NCBI GenBank assembly: GCA_002397345.1
Contig: DHAH01000019.1
Coordinates: 1,176-15,646 of the forward strand
DNA from: Clostridiales bacterium UBA4959
GTDB lineage: Bacteria > Bacillota > Clostridia > Oscillospirales > CAG-272
Direction: 5' to 3'
DNA length: 14,471 nucleotides
The position numbers and the translations under genes are program-made. Each line of letters starts with the position of its first letter. Position 1 is the first letter of the stretch. The notes under the pieces were generated by a model. It did not search any database. It was not told the origin of the DNA and saw nothing but the letters and a program-made list of their open reading frames with translations. Below, piece by piece: positions 6,972 to 13,653 of this stretch.

Positions 6972-8477
6972 TCAGTCTTTTATAAAACTAAAACTTCCCA
7001 TCAGTTTTTCAAGTGCTTTATTGCTTAAACGTTCAATCTTTGCGTAATTTGACGCTACTTTTCCAGATAAATTTTTCATTTGTCCGATTATGAAACTCGA
7101 TATACCGCCCACATTGGATATGTAACCCAAATCCACTTTACGTCCCGCCAATATAATATCAAGCATCTCGCCGGATTCATCGTCGCGCATCGCCTTAGAT
7201 TTAAGCGCGATATCATAATATGTTGGTTTAAGATATATAGCGGATTCATAGGAAAGCGCTTCAAACACGATTTCGGAACGTTCGGTATCCGGAGTACACC
7301 GGGGTATGGTTAACGCATCCGAAGCCCACGCGTTTATATATGAGGTATATGTCTGCTGAGCTTCATTATATTTGGGGAAAGGCAGCACACCGAAATCCGT
7401 ATCCATAGCGCGCAATCTTGTCACGCATTGCAGTACCTCGCCATAAAACAAAACCTGCCCGGCTTCAAACATCGCTTGGGTACCTTTCCAGCCTATGCTC
7501 GGAAAATCATCATTATTAAAGGTAATTGTCTCATTATTCATGATCTTGTCAGCTTTTTCGATTATATCAACGATTTGTTCGTTGATGCCGGTCAAAACCA
7601 AACTGTCGTTGCTATCTTTTGTAATTATAGAGCCTCCCATACCATAGAATAATCCGCTGTATGAGTTACCCGAAGTCGCGAATCCATAATTATCAAGTTG
7701 GTTATATATAGAGTCGCCGTTCGAGTCGCCGCTGTTATCTTTTATTAAGGAATAGAATTTATCCGCCGTCCAGCTTCCGTCCCGTACAAGCTGGTACAGA
7801 TCTTCCAAGTGGTAATTTTCCGCGGCAACCTTATTGAACATCAATATCCAAGTTCCGTCGCTGGAGATCACGGTCATGTCTCCTACCGCAAGGAAATTAC
7901 GGTTGTAAACAGATGTATCTTCGAAAATACTCTGTGTGTAATATGGCGCGTCCATATTTATATACGTACTGTCATTTAAAGCGTAAAGATAATTGTTTTG
8001 CGCTGAGGTAAACGATGTAGCCAGTGTCAGCATGGCAAGATCGCATGAATTATCGCCTGCATTTATTGATTTGCCGAGGGTGTTGACAAAGTTTCCATCC
8101 GCCACGGTGTATGGTTTTATTATTATGTTCATCCATTCCTCAACAGTGGCATTCCTATTGAAAAGCGCGTCGTTTAACGGCTCGCTGTTCAATTCCTCTG
8201 TAAACACGTCGGTGCTTCCCCACCACCCGCTCGCATCGTCCGCGCGCTCCATAATAACGAAAGTATATCCGTCGTAATTGCGTTCAGGAAGTTTTGGACA
8301 TACGAGTTTGGTATTGTCTCCGTCATCTGTTATAGTTTCTGTTGTATCGCCAAGTGTGTTTTCGATCTGCGTCTGCGCCTTTTTTTCGCCGCATGATACT
8401 GTCGAAAGAGTGAATAAAAGGGAGAATAACAGTAATATACAGCGCCTGAACCGAACTGCTTTCGTATTAAACATCAT
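6972..8477 (-). CDS. Extracellular solute-binding lipoprotein (ABC sugar-uptake type), copy 1
   Basis: The 501-residue protein has an Arg-rich then hydrophobic leader (9-28) ending in TVSC, with Cys29 as the predicted lipidated residue; Thr at -3 makes the lipobox weaker than usual. After an acidic T/E/D linker (about 34-57) comes a large solute-binding domain resembling family 1 (sugar) binding proteins: YDGYTFVIMER, EELNSEPLNDALFNRN (94-109), MFNKVAAE, a calcium-loop-like DSNGDS (251-256) and FGVLPFPKYNEAQ. The paralogue at 10872-12356 shares all these blocks. Two adjacent ATGs (8477, 8474) are possible starts; GAGG sits three bases before the first and six before the second, so 8474 may be the real one. 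It leads an operon with the surface protein. No permease or ATPase gene accompanies it. The ligand is not predictable from sequence; oligosaccharide is a guess from family. Confidence 0.85.
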   Translation of the reverse strand: MMFNTKAVRFRRCILLLFSLLFTLSTVSCGEKKAQTQIENTLGDTTETITDDGDNTKLVCPKLPERNYDGYTFVIMERADDASGWWGSTDVFTEELNSEPLNDALFNRNATVEEWMNIIIKPYTVADGNFVNTLGKSINAGDNSCDLAMLTLATSFTSAQNNYLYALNDSTYINMDAPYYTQSIFEDTSVYNRNFLAVGDMTVISSDGTWILMFNKVAAENYHLEDLYQLVRDGSWTADKFYSLIKDNSGDSNGDSIYNQLDNYGFATSGNSYSGLFYGMGGSIITKDSNDSLVLTGINEQIVDIIEKADKIMNNETITFNNDDFPSIGWKGTQAMFEAGQVLFYGEVLQCVTRLRAMDTDFGVLPFPKYNEAQQTYTSYINAWASDALTIPRCTPDTERSEIVFEALSYESAIYLKPTYYDIALKSKAMRDDESGEMLDIILAGRKVDLGYISNVGGISSFIIGQMKNLSGKVASNYAKIERLSNKALEKLMGSFSFIKD

Positions 8478-8844
8478 TCACCTCATACATTCTGAAATAT
8501 GATACACAAGTACAAAAAACCCGTTCATAATATTGTACAATCTACGCCTATCAATTATTTACTTTTTAGTCATTATATCATTGATTTTTTATTGATACAA
8601 TTTTGTTTTCATCTTAATATTATATGGTTTCGGTGCTATTTTTGTATATTTGCGATATATATAAGGCGGTTATCTCAATATTTTCATTAATTACGGCAGA
8701 TGTCTGAATGGTGAGCTGCCACTTCATGGTTCATTATATTGTTTCGTCCACACTAAAATATAATAAAGTTATCAAATCAATATAGACATCTCGGGCTTTC
8801 AATGATATAAGATTATTATAAACCTACATAGGAGAGGCGTTGAT
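8478..8844. promoter_or_regulatory. Divergent regulatory region between binding protein 1 and the AraC-UroD gene
   Basis: This 367-base AT-rich stretch holds no convincing gene. Besides the minus-strand promoter it contains a perfect 10-bp palindrome, ATTGTACAAT (8532-8541), in the leader of binding protein 1. It also holds an 8-bp inverted pair AGATGTCT (8698-8705) / AGACATCT (8784-8791) bracketing a TATAAT at 8759-8764 on the plus strand. That TATAAT is a possible -10 for the AraC-UroD gene, but no good -35 box lies 16-18 bases upstream, which would fit an activator-dependent promoter. AGGAGAGG (8830-8837) is the ribosome binding site for the ATG at 8845. The divergent layout suggests that the AraC-type protein controls the operon. 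Confidence 0.5.
8572..8600 (-). promoter_or_regulatory. Promoter of the solute-binding protein 1 operon
   Basis: On the minus strand TTGTAT (complement of 8595-8600), a 17-base spacer and a perfect TATAAT (complement of 8572-8577) form a good sigma-A promoter. The start would be near 8565, giving an approximately 88-base leader before the ATG at 8477. Confidence 0.65.
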
Positions 8845-10776
8845 ATGCAAAGACACGAATGTATTCCAAAATTATTGGAAATCCCGGAGTTGAAATCCAT
8901 ACCTGTGTTTTTGAATAAAGCATTTTGTTGGGGGTTTGAAGATCAAAATTTTCATTATCATGAATTTATCGAAATCTGCTATGTGGCTTCGGGGGGCGGG
9001 TATCATCAGATACGCGATAAAGTTCTTGAATGCAAAAAAGGTGATATATACATTATAAATCGCGGTGTTGCGCATGCGTTCTTTATGTCTGACGATTTTA
9101 ATTATAAAGAACTTCTGGTTAAAAACCTTATATTTTTGCCGCAGTTTATTTTTTCTTCAGAATGTCCGGATTTTCAGCTAATCGACATATACAAACACCT
9201 CTCCGTCGAAATACTTAATGACGACACTTCAGTAATGAAACTTAGTCTCAACGCCGGGCAATTTGATGATTTGGATCGTCTGTATTCGGATATAAACGAC
9301 GAATACAGAAATATGCAGATCGGTTCATTAAATATAATAAACGCCGAGATAATAGTTTTTCTCACCAAAATGGTACGCTATATTCAACAGGATTCAAACA
9401 ATGTTATTCCTTATAAATTTACAAACTGCAGTCTTTCTCTTGTTGAAAACACCTGTAAATTTATCGACACAAATTTTAACGATCCGAATTTAACAATCGC
9501 CGCCGCGGCGAAACATGTATTCACCGGGAAAAGTTATCTCAGCCGGATATTTAAGAAATATACGGGAAAATACTTTTCTGATTATCTTCATGAATACCGA
9601 ATGAACGAAGCGTGCAAGCTGATCCGCACGGGAAAAATGACAAACGAGCAGATCTGCTACGCCTGCGGTTTTCGTGACCTTCCGACATTTTATAAAAACT
9701 TCCGCAAATATACCGGAATCACACCGAAAGAATATTACAAGCGGAATATTCAGAATAATTATAAAAAAGAGGTTTCTATTATGCCAACGACACACGATGA
9801 AATGACTTCTGCCGAGCGTGTCAAAAATGCTATTCTCGGTCTGCCCGTCGACCGGACGCCAATATATGGCTGGGTCAGCGCCAATTTGAGCGGTCCTATC
9901 GCTTCATCCTATGGGTATGTATCAGCATTTGAAGATAAATACCGTTTTGACGCGGCACATATTTTTGGCGGTCCCGGGCCATTCAACAACACTGTCATAA
10001 ATAACATACGCGCTTCATGTGATGAAATGACGCCCGATATGCTGCTGGACGCTGACATTTTCACAGATCCAGATCGCATATCGGATTATCAAAATATTCG
10101 CGGCAATATAGACTTTCATAAAGAGCGCGGACGTTTTTGTTATGTCCAGACACCTGGCTTTTTTGAAAATTTCAACGGTATATTTAAAATAGAAGATCAG
10201 TTATTATATCTTGCGGAATATCCCGACGAACTGGGTGAATTATACAGACGCCAAGCCGAATGGACGAAAAAATTCGCGGATCATTGTCTGGAATGCGGAG
10301 CCGATATGATCCACATTTCCGATGACTGGGGCGCGCAAAACAACCTCATGTTTTCACCCTCGACATGGAAAAAGCTGATAAAACCAAATCTTATAACGGT
10401 CGTCGACCACGTGCATTCCAGAGGCGCGCTTGCCAGTCTGCATTCGGACGGCTGTATCGCGCCGGTAGTAGACGAACTGGCGGATATAGGTATAAACTGC
10501 ATACATCCATGGCAGGAAAGCGCAAATATGCCGTATTCGCTGTGGCTGGATAATTACAGCGACCGCTTCGCTATTATGGGCGGAATTTGCGTACAGACGA
10601 CTTTGGGATTCGGCAATTACAGGCATCTGGAAAACGAGATACGCCGCGTATTCTCTCTGTTGCGGGGAAAACGCTGGATATGCTGCACCACGCATTTCGT
10701 GCAAAACCATTGTTCGCTTGTTGAACTTGAGTTCGCGTTTGATCTCATTTACAAACTTGCGCGTGAAAATTATTAA
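8845..10776 (+). CDS. AraC-family regulator fused in frame to a UroD/MtaA-like domain
   Basis: One 643-residue frame contains two complete proteins. Residues 1-about 190 hold an AraC-type cupin sensor (HYHEFIEICYV, 37-47; GDIYIINRGVAHAF, 66-79). Residues about 200-300 hold the two helix-turn-helix motifs (LTIAAAAKHVFTGKSYLSRIF; MTNEQICYACGFRDLPTFYK), closing with the standard TGITPKEYY. Only 13 linker residues later, at Met313, starts a uroporphyrinogen-decarboxylase-like barrel: SAERVKNAILGLPVDRTPI, ISDDWGAQNNLMFSP (491-505), LHSDG with candidate metal ligand His533, and a final GKRWICCTTH. This branch resembles MtaA/UroD-like proteins, often methyltransferases or of unknown substrate, not haem biosynthesis HemE. 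The UroD part alone is 331 residues, a full-length family member, and has its own ribosome binding site, so two products are possible. The first ATG has AGGAGAGG seven bases upstream. The domain calls are firm; whether the fusion is real is discussed in the findings. Confidence 0.85.
   Translation: MQRHECIPKLLEIPELKSIPVFLNKAFCWGFEDQNFHYHEFIEICYVASGGGYHQIRDKVLECKKGDIYIINRGVAHAFFMSDDFNYKELLVKNLIFLPQFIFSSECPDFQLIDIYKHLSVEILNDDTSVMKLSLNAGQFDDLDRLYSDINDEYRNMQIGSLNIINAEIIVFLTKMVRYIQQDSNNVIPYKFTNCSLSLVENTCKFIDTNFNDPNLTIAAAAKHVFTGKSYLSRIFKKYTGKYFSDYLHEYRMNEACKLIRTGKMTNEQICYACGFRDLPTFYKNFRKYTGITPKEYYKRNIQNNYKKEVSIMPTTHDEMTSAERVKNAILGLPVDRTPIYGWVSANLSGPIASSYGYVSAFEDKYRFDAAHIFGGPGPFNNTVINNIRASCDEMTPDMLLDADIFTDPDRISDYQNIRGNIDFHKERGRFCYVQTPGFFENFNGIFKIEDQLLYLAEYPDELGELYRRQAEWTKKFADHCLECGADMIHISDDWGAQNNLMFSPSTWKKLIKPNLITVVDHVHSRGALASLHSDGCIAPVVDELADIGINCIHPWQESANMPYSLWLDNYSDRFAIMGGICVQTTLGFGNYRHLENEIRRVFSLLRGKRWICCTTHFVQNHCSLVELEFAFDLIYKLARENY
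9763..9783 (+). promoter_or_regulatory. Internal ribosome binding site and ATG for the UroD-like domain
   Basis: AAAAAAGAGG (9763-9772) lies eight bases before the ATG at 9781, which is residue 313 of the fused frame and exactly the start expected of a stand-alone UroD-like protein. It implies an ancestral two-gene operon, or translation of a separate 331-residue product from within the fused gene. Confidence 0.6.
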
Positions 10777-10777
10777 A

Positions 10778-10817
10778 AAATAGAAAAGCGGGTAAAATTG
10801 TTCCTGCTTTTACCCGC
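10778..10817 (-). terminator. Intrinsic terminator between convergent AraC-UroD and binding protein 2 genes
   Basis: GCGGGTAAAA (10788-10797) and TTTTACCCGC (10808-10817) form a perfect 10-bp stem with a 10-base loop. On the minus strand the stem is followed by TTTTCTATTTTTT, so it terminates the binding-protein 2 transcript. On the plus strand no T-run follows, although the hairpin could still stabilise the AraC-UroD mRNA end. Confidence 0.8.
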
Positions 10818-10871
10818 CATTATGTATCTCTGTAATACCCTTATCAGCAGCCGAAATAATCTTTCCGCTTT

Positions 10872-12356
10872 TTATGGGTTCTCACCATAAGCCTTTAAAG
10901 TTTTCTCCATAGCTTTTACCGCCGCTTTCTCAATTTTACCGTAAGCGGAGACAAAGTCGGAGGAGCCTTTTTCGGTGAGGTTGCCGGGCAGGGAAAAAAC
11001 TCCGCCCCAATCAAAGATATTGCCAAGGTCATATATCCTCGACGCGAATATAAGGTCGAGCATATCCGACGACTGCTCGTCACGCGAATATTTAGTTTTG
11101 AGCGCGATGTCGTAATAAGCCGGGGTGAGCGTGTAATACGATTCGGCTGAAAGCGCCTCGATGATAATTCCCGTGCGGTCGAGATCGATGACGGTTTTGG
11201 GTATCATTATGCTTGATGCGCAGCCGCAGCTAACCGGGCAGTGGTAGTTTTTCTGAGCCTCATCATATTTTGGCACGGGTAAAATGCCGAAGTCCGTGTC
11301 CATGCTGCGGAACAGGGTCACGCGATTCATGCCCGCGAAGTTGAACAGCACTCTGCCGTCCGAGAATATTTTATCCATGCAGCCTGACCATACGTCAGAG
11401 AATTTGCCTGTATAGTTGGAAACATAAAAGCATATGTCGCCTTTGCGTGAGTTAATTTTGATAGCTTTATCAAAAGCGGCGATAAATTCCGGTGTGTTTA
11501 TCGATATGTAGGGCATGTCGTCGCTGTCCTTGGAGATTACACGGCAACCCGCACCCGCGCACAGGGCAAAGGTATTGAAACCCTCGCCCTCGATGCCCCA
11601 CTGGTCGTTTTCGTTCAATTTGCCGTCGCCGTTGAGATCGCTGGAAGCAAACCGCACGCACTCGTAAAGCTTGTCAATCGTCCACACGCCGTTATTGACA
11701 GCCTGATACAGATCGCCGAGCTGCAATTCATTCGCAAGCTGTTTATTGAACAATAACACCCATGTGGCGTCGTTGTCCATGACCATAAGATCGCCGGTCG
11801 TGGCGAAAAGTTTATGATCAATGGAAAGCGAACTGTTGGCGTTCTGGTCGTACCACGGTTTTTCAAGGTCCATATATGTTATTGTTTTCAAGTCCATAAC
11901 ATATCCTTTTGTCGAGTAGTTTCCCAGCGTACCCAACCCGATCGCAAACATGTCAAAATCATCGGAATTTGAGACGACGCTCTTCTGCCCGGCGCCTGTA
12001 TAGTCGGAAAATTGCCCGATCTCTTTTATCGAGAAGTTGTACTGTTCTCCGATTTTGCTGTTGCGGTTGAAAACGGCGTCGTTTATGGGGTCGGCGTTCA
12101 GCTCTTCCGCGTATATGTCTTTGGTTTTCCAATGCACGTCCCAATTACCTTTGGTAAGCACGCGGAACTCATACCCTTCAAAGTCTTTTTTAGGTAAATT
12201 GGGCAGCAGCTTTTCTGTTTCGGTTGTTTGCGTTTCAACAGTTTCATCAATAGCGGGTTCTTTGGAGGTGGCTTTATTTTCCGCGCAGGATGCGAGGGCG
12301 GATGCCGTGATAAGTAAAACAAGCAGCATTGAAGCGATTTTGGATAAATGTTTCAT
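10872..12356 (-). CDS. Extracellular solute-binding lipoprotein (ABC sugar-uptake type), copy 2
   Basis: The 494-residue protein has a signal peptide ending in ALASC, with Cys24 as the lipidated residue in a good lipobox. A T/E-rich linker follows, then a solute-binding domain with FEGYEFRVL, EELNADPINDAVFNRN (84-99), LLFNKQLA, a calcium-loop-like DLNGDG (240-245), FGILPVPKYDEAQ and YYDIALKTKYSRDEQ. These blocks line up one for one with the copy at 6972-8477, so the two are diverged paralogues. The open frame reaches a GTG at 12368, but the ATG at 12356 is chosen because GAGGAAAA lies just before it (GAGG seven bases upstream) and the signal peptide then starts normally (MKHLSKIAS). It stands alone as a transcription unit, closed by the terminator at 10788-10817. 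It has no permease partner here, so it probably shares a transporter encoded elsewhere or serves as a sensor. Ligand unknown. Confidence 0.87.
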   Translation of the reverse strand: MKHLSKIASMLLVLLITASALASCAENKATSKEPAIDETVETQTTETEKLLPNLPKKDFEGYEFRVLTKGNWDVHWKTKDIYAEELNADPINDAVFNRNSKIGEQYNFSIKEIGQFSDYTGAGQKSVVSNSDDFDMFAIGLGTLGNYSTKGYVMDLKTITYMDLEKPWYDQNANSSLSIDHKLFATTGDLMVMDNDATWVLLFNKQLANELQLGDLYQAVNNGVWTIDKLYECVRFASSDLNGDGKLNENDQWGIEGEGFNTFALCAGAGCRVISKDSDDMPYISINTPEFIAAFDKAIKINSRKGDICFYVSNYTGKFSDVWSGCMDKIFSDGRVLFNFAGMNRVTLFRSMDTDFGILPVPKYDEAQKNYHCPVSCGCASSIMIPKTVIDLDRTGIIIEALSAESYYTLTPAYYDIALKTKYSRDEQSSDMLDLIFASRIYDLGNIFDWGGVFSLPGNLTEKGSSDFVSAYGKIEKAAVKAMEKTLKAYGENP

Positions 12357-12582
12357 GGTTTTCCTCACTTAATTATAATATTTTTTAATAATGCCGTGAT
12401 TTATGCCGCTATTGATAACAAGAGGAATATTAATTAATACAGCTTTAAAATAATCACCTTCCCTTTAAATCAATGGATATATCAAGAAATAATCCGGGGC
12501 TTTTTTATTACGTTTTGCTTATAAAACCACTCCTTATCTTAGTTATCTTGTTAAAGTAATACAAATATTTAAGTTGATAATT

Positions 12583-12611
12583 ATTATATTACGTTTCATA
12601 TGTTATTGCAA
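12583..12611 (-). promoter_or_regulatory. Promoter of binding protein 2
   Basis: On the minus strand TTGCAA (12606-12611), a 17-base spacer and TATAAT (complement of 12583-12588) make a plausible sigma-A promoter. The predicted start is near 12576, which leaves an unusually long leader of about 220 bases before the ATG at 12356. Confidence 0.55.
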
Positions 12612-12615
12612 TAAC
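12602..12615. promoter_or_regulatory. Perfect 14-bp palindrome over the -35 box (candidate operator)
   Basis: GTTATTGCAATAAC is its own reverse complement and covers the whole -35 box of the binding-protein 2 promoter. A dimeric repressor bound here would block that promoter; the divergent transketolase promoter is about 140 bases away. No copy was noticed at the other promoters of the window. Confidence 0.5.
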
Positions 12616-12750
12616 AAACAAAATGTTTTTACAATATTTACGATTTATCCACATTATGCCGCTATATTAAGCTCTCGCGGCTTTATGCAACCATATATGA
12701 ACACAATTATAATAATCTGACACAAATGTATATTATCTATATTAAATGTG

Positions 12751-12779
12751 TTGACTAATTGTGTAAAGCTGTATATAAT
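12751..12779 (+). promoter_or_regulatory. Near-consensus promoter of the transketolase genes
   Basis: TTGACT (12751-12756), a 17-base spacer and TATAAT (12774-12779) match the sigma-A consensus at 11 of 12 positions. Transcription would start near 12786, and AAAGGAGG lies about six bases before the ATG at 12827. This predicts strong expression of the split transketolase. Confidence 0.8.
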
Positions 12780-12826
12780 CGCTTTAATAAAAACCCAAAA
12801 ACGCAGGGAAATAAAGGAGGTTCATA

Positions 12827-13642
12827 ATGACACGAGAAAAAGTGGACTCACTAAAAAAGCTTGCCGCACAGGCGCGCAGGCACATCGTGGAGATGATAGG
12901 CAAGGCGAGGGTCGGTCATGTCGGCGGCGCGCTGTCAATCGTCGAAGTGCTTACGGTGCTTTACTTTGACAAGCTTAACATTCGCGCCTCGGAGCCGCGC
13001 TGGCCAGACCGTGACAGGCTTGTGCTGTCCAAAGGCCATGCCGGTCCGGCGCTTTATGCGATGCTTGCGATGAAGGGTTATTTCCCGATAAGCGAGCTGG
13101 ACACATTGAACGCACCGGAAACCCGACTGCCCAGCCATTGCGATATGCTGCGCACTGTCGGCGTGGATATGACAGCGGGTTCTCTGGGGCAGGGGCTCTC
13201 CGCGGCTGTAGGTATGGCTTTGGCAGGCCGTATCGACAGTAAAACTTACCGTGTCTACTGCATCATCGGCGACGGCGAGAGCGACGAGGGTCAGATTTGG
13301 GAAGCCGCAATGTATGCGGGTCACTCCAAGCTGGGGAACCTCACCGTGTTTTGTGATTACAACAAGCTGCAACTCGACGGCACGACCGACGAGATTAACA
13401 CTATGGAACCGATCTGCGACCGCTGGGCAAGCTTTGGCTTCGATGTGATACGCGTAACCGACGGCCATGATATGGAAGCGATCGCAACGGCAATAGAACA
13501 AGCGCAGCGCCAGACAAAAAAGCCCACAATGATTATACTTGACACCATTAAAGCCAAGGGATACAAGGGTTATGAGGGACGCGTCGAATCACACAACTTT
13601 CCGGTTTCATTTGACCGGGTCGAAGATGTTTTGATGGGTTAG
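12827..13642 (+). CDS. Transketolase N-terminal subunit (TPP-binding)
   Basis: The 271-residue protein is the thiamine-diphosphate pyrophosphate-binding half of a split transketolase. It carries GHVGGALS (30-37, His31), SKGHAGPALYAML (68-80, His71), LPSHCD (101-106, His104), GSLGQGLSAAVGMA (118-131) and the TPP/Mg motif GDGESDEGQ (148-156) ending at DYNK (177-180, Asn179). His256 near the end (VESHNFP) matches the transketolase donor-site histidine. Length fits the two-gene form (about 270-285). It would transfer two-carbon ketol units in the pentose phosphate or a related sugar pathway, in the cytoplasm, only as a complex with the next gene. It is the first gene after a strong promoter, 11 bases before its partner. 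The family is certain; housekeeping or specialised use is undecided, but its place beside sugar-binding proteins favours a dedicated catabolic role. Confidence 0.93.
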   Translation: MTREKVDSLKKLAAQARRHIVEMIGKARVGHVGGALSIVEVLTVLYFDKLNIRASEPRWPDRDRLVLSKGHAGPALYAMLAMKGYFPISELDTLNAPETRLPSHCDMLRTVGVDMTAGSLGQGLSAAVGMALAGRIDSKTYRVYCIIGDGESDEGQIWEAAMYAGHSKLGNLTVFCDYNKLQLDGTTDEINTMEPICDRWASFGFDVIRVTDGHDMEAIATAIEQAQRQTKKPTMIILDTIKAKGYKGYEGRVESHNFPVSFDRVEDVLMG

Positions 13643-13653
13643 GGGGAAAACAG

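Larger units (their letters stand above)
12369..12826. other. 458-base divergent intergenic region with a 12-bp direct repeat
   Basis: No gene is visible. Besides the two promoters and the palindrome, TTATGCCGCTAT occurs twice in the same orientation (12401-12412 and 12654-12665), 253 bases apart, flanking the binding-protein 2 promoter and its leader. The rest of the region is AT-rich and unremarkable. Confidence 0.5.

Noticed and set aside
8499-8690. Small plus-strand frame of 63 residues in the divergent intergenic region
   Set aside because: It is AT-driven (Ile, Phe, Tyr, His-rich), lacks a ribosome binding site and overlaps the promoter of binding protein 1.
12357-12368. GTG start for binding protein 2
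   Set aside because: The GTG overlaps the GAGG ribosome binding site of the ATG at 12356, which gives a better signal peptide start.
12645-12653. TTATCCACA, a perfect DnaA box
   Set aside because: It is a single copy in AT-rich DNA, with no box cluster, dnaA or dnaN; expected by chance, so not called an origin.
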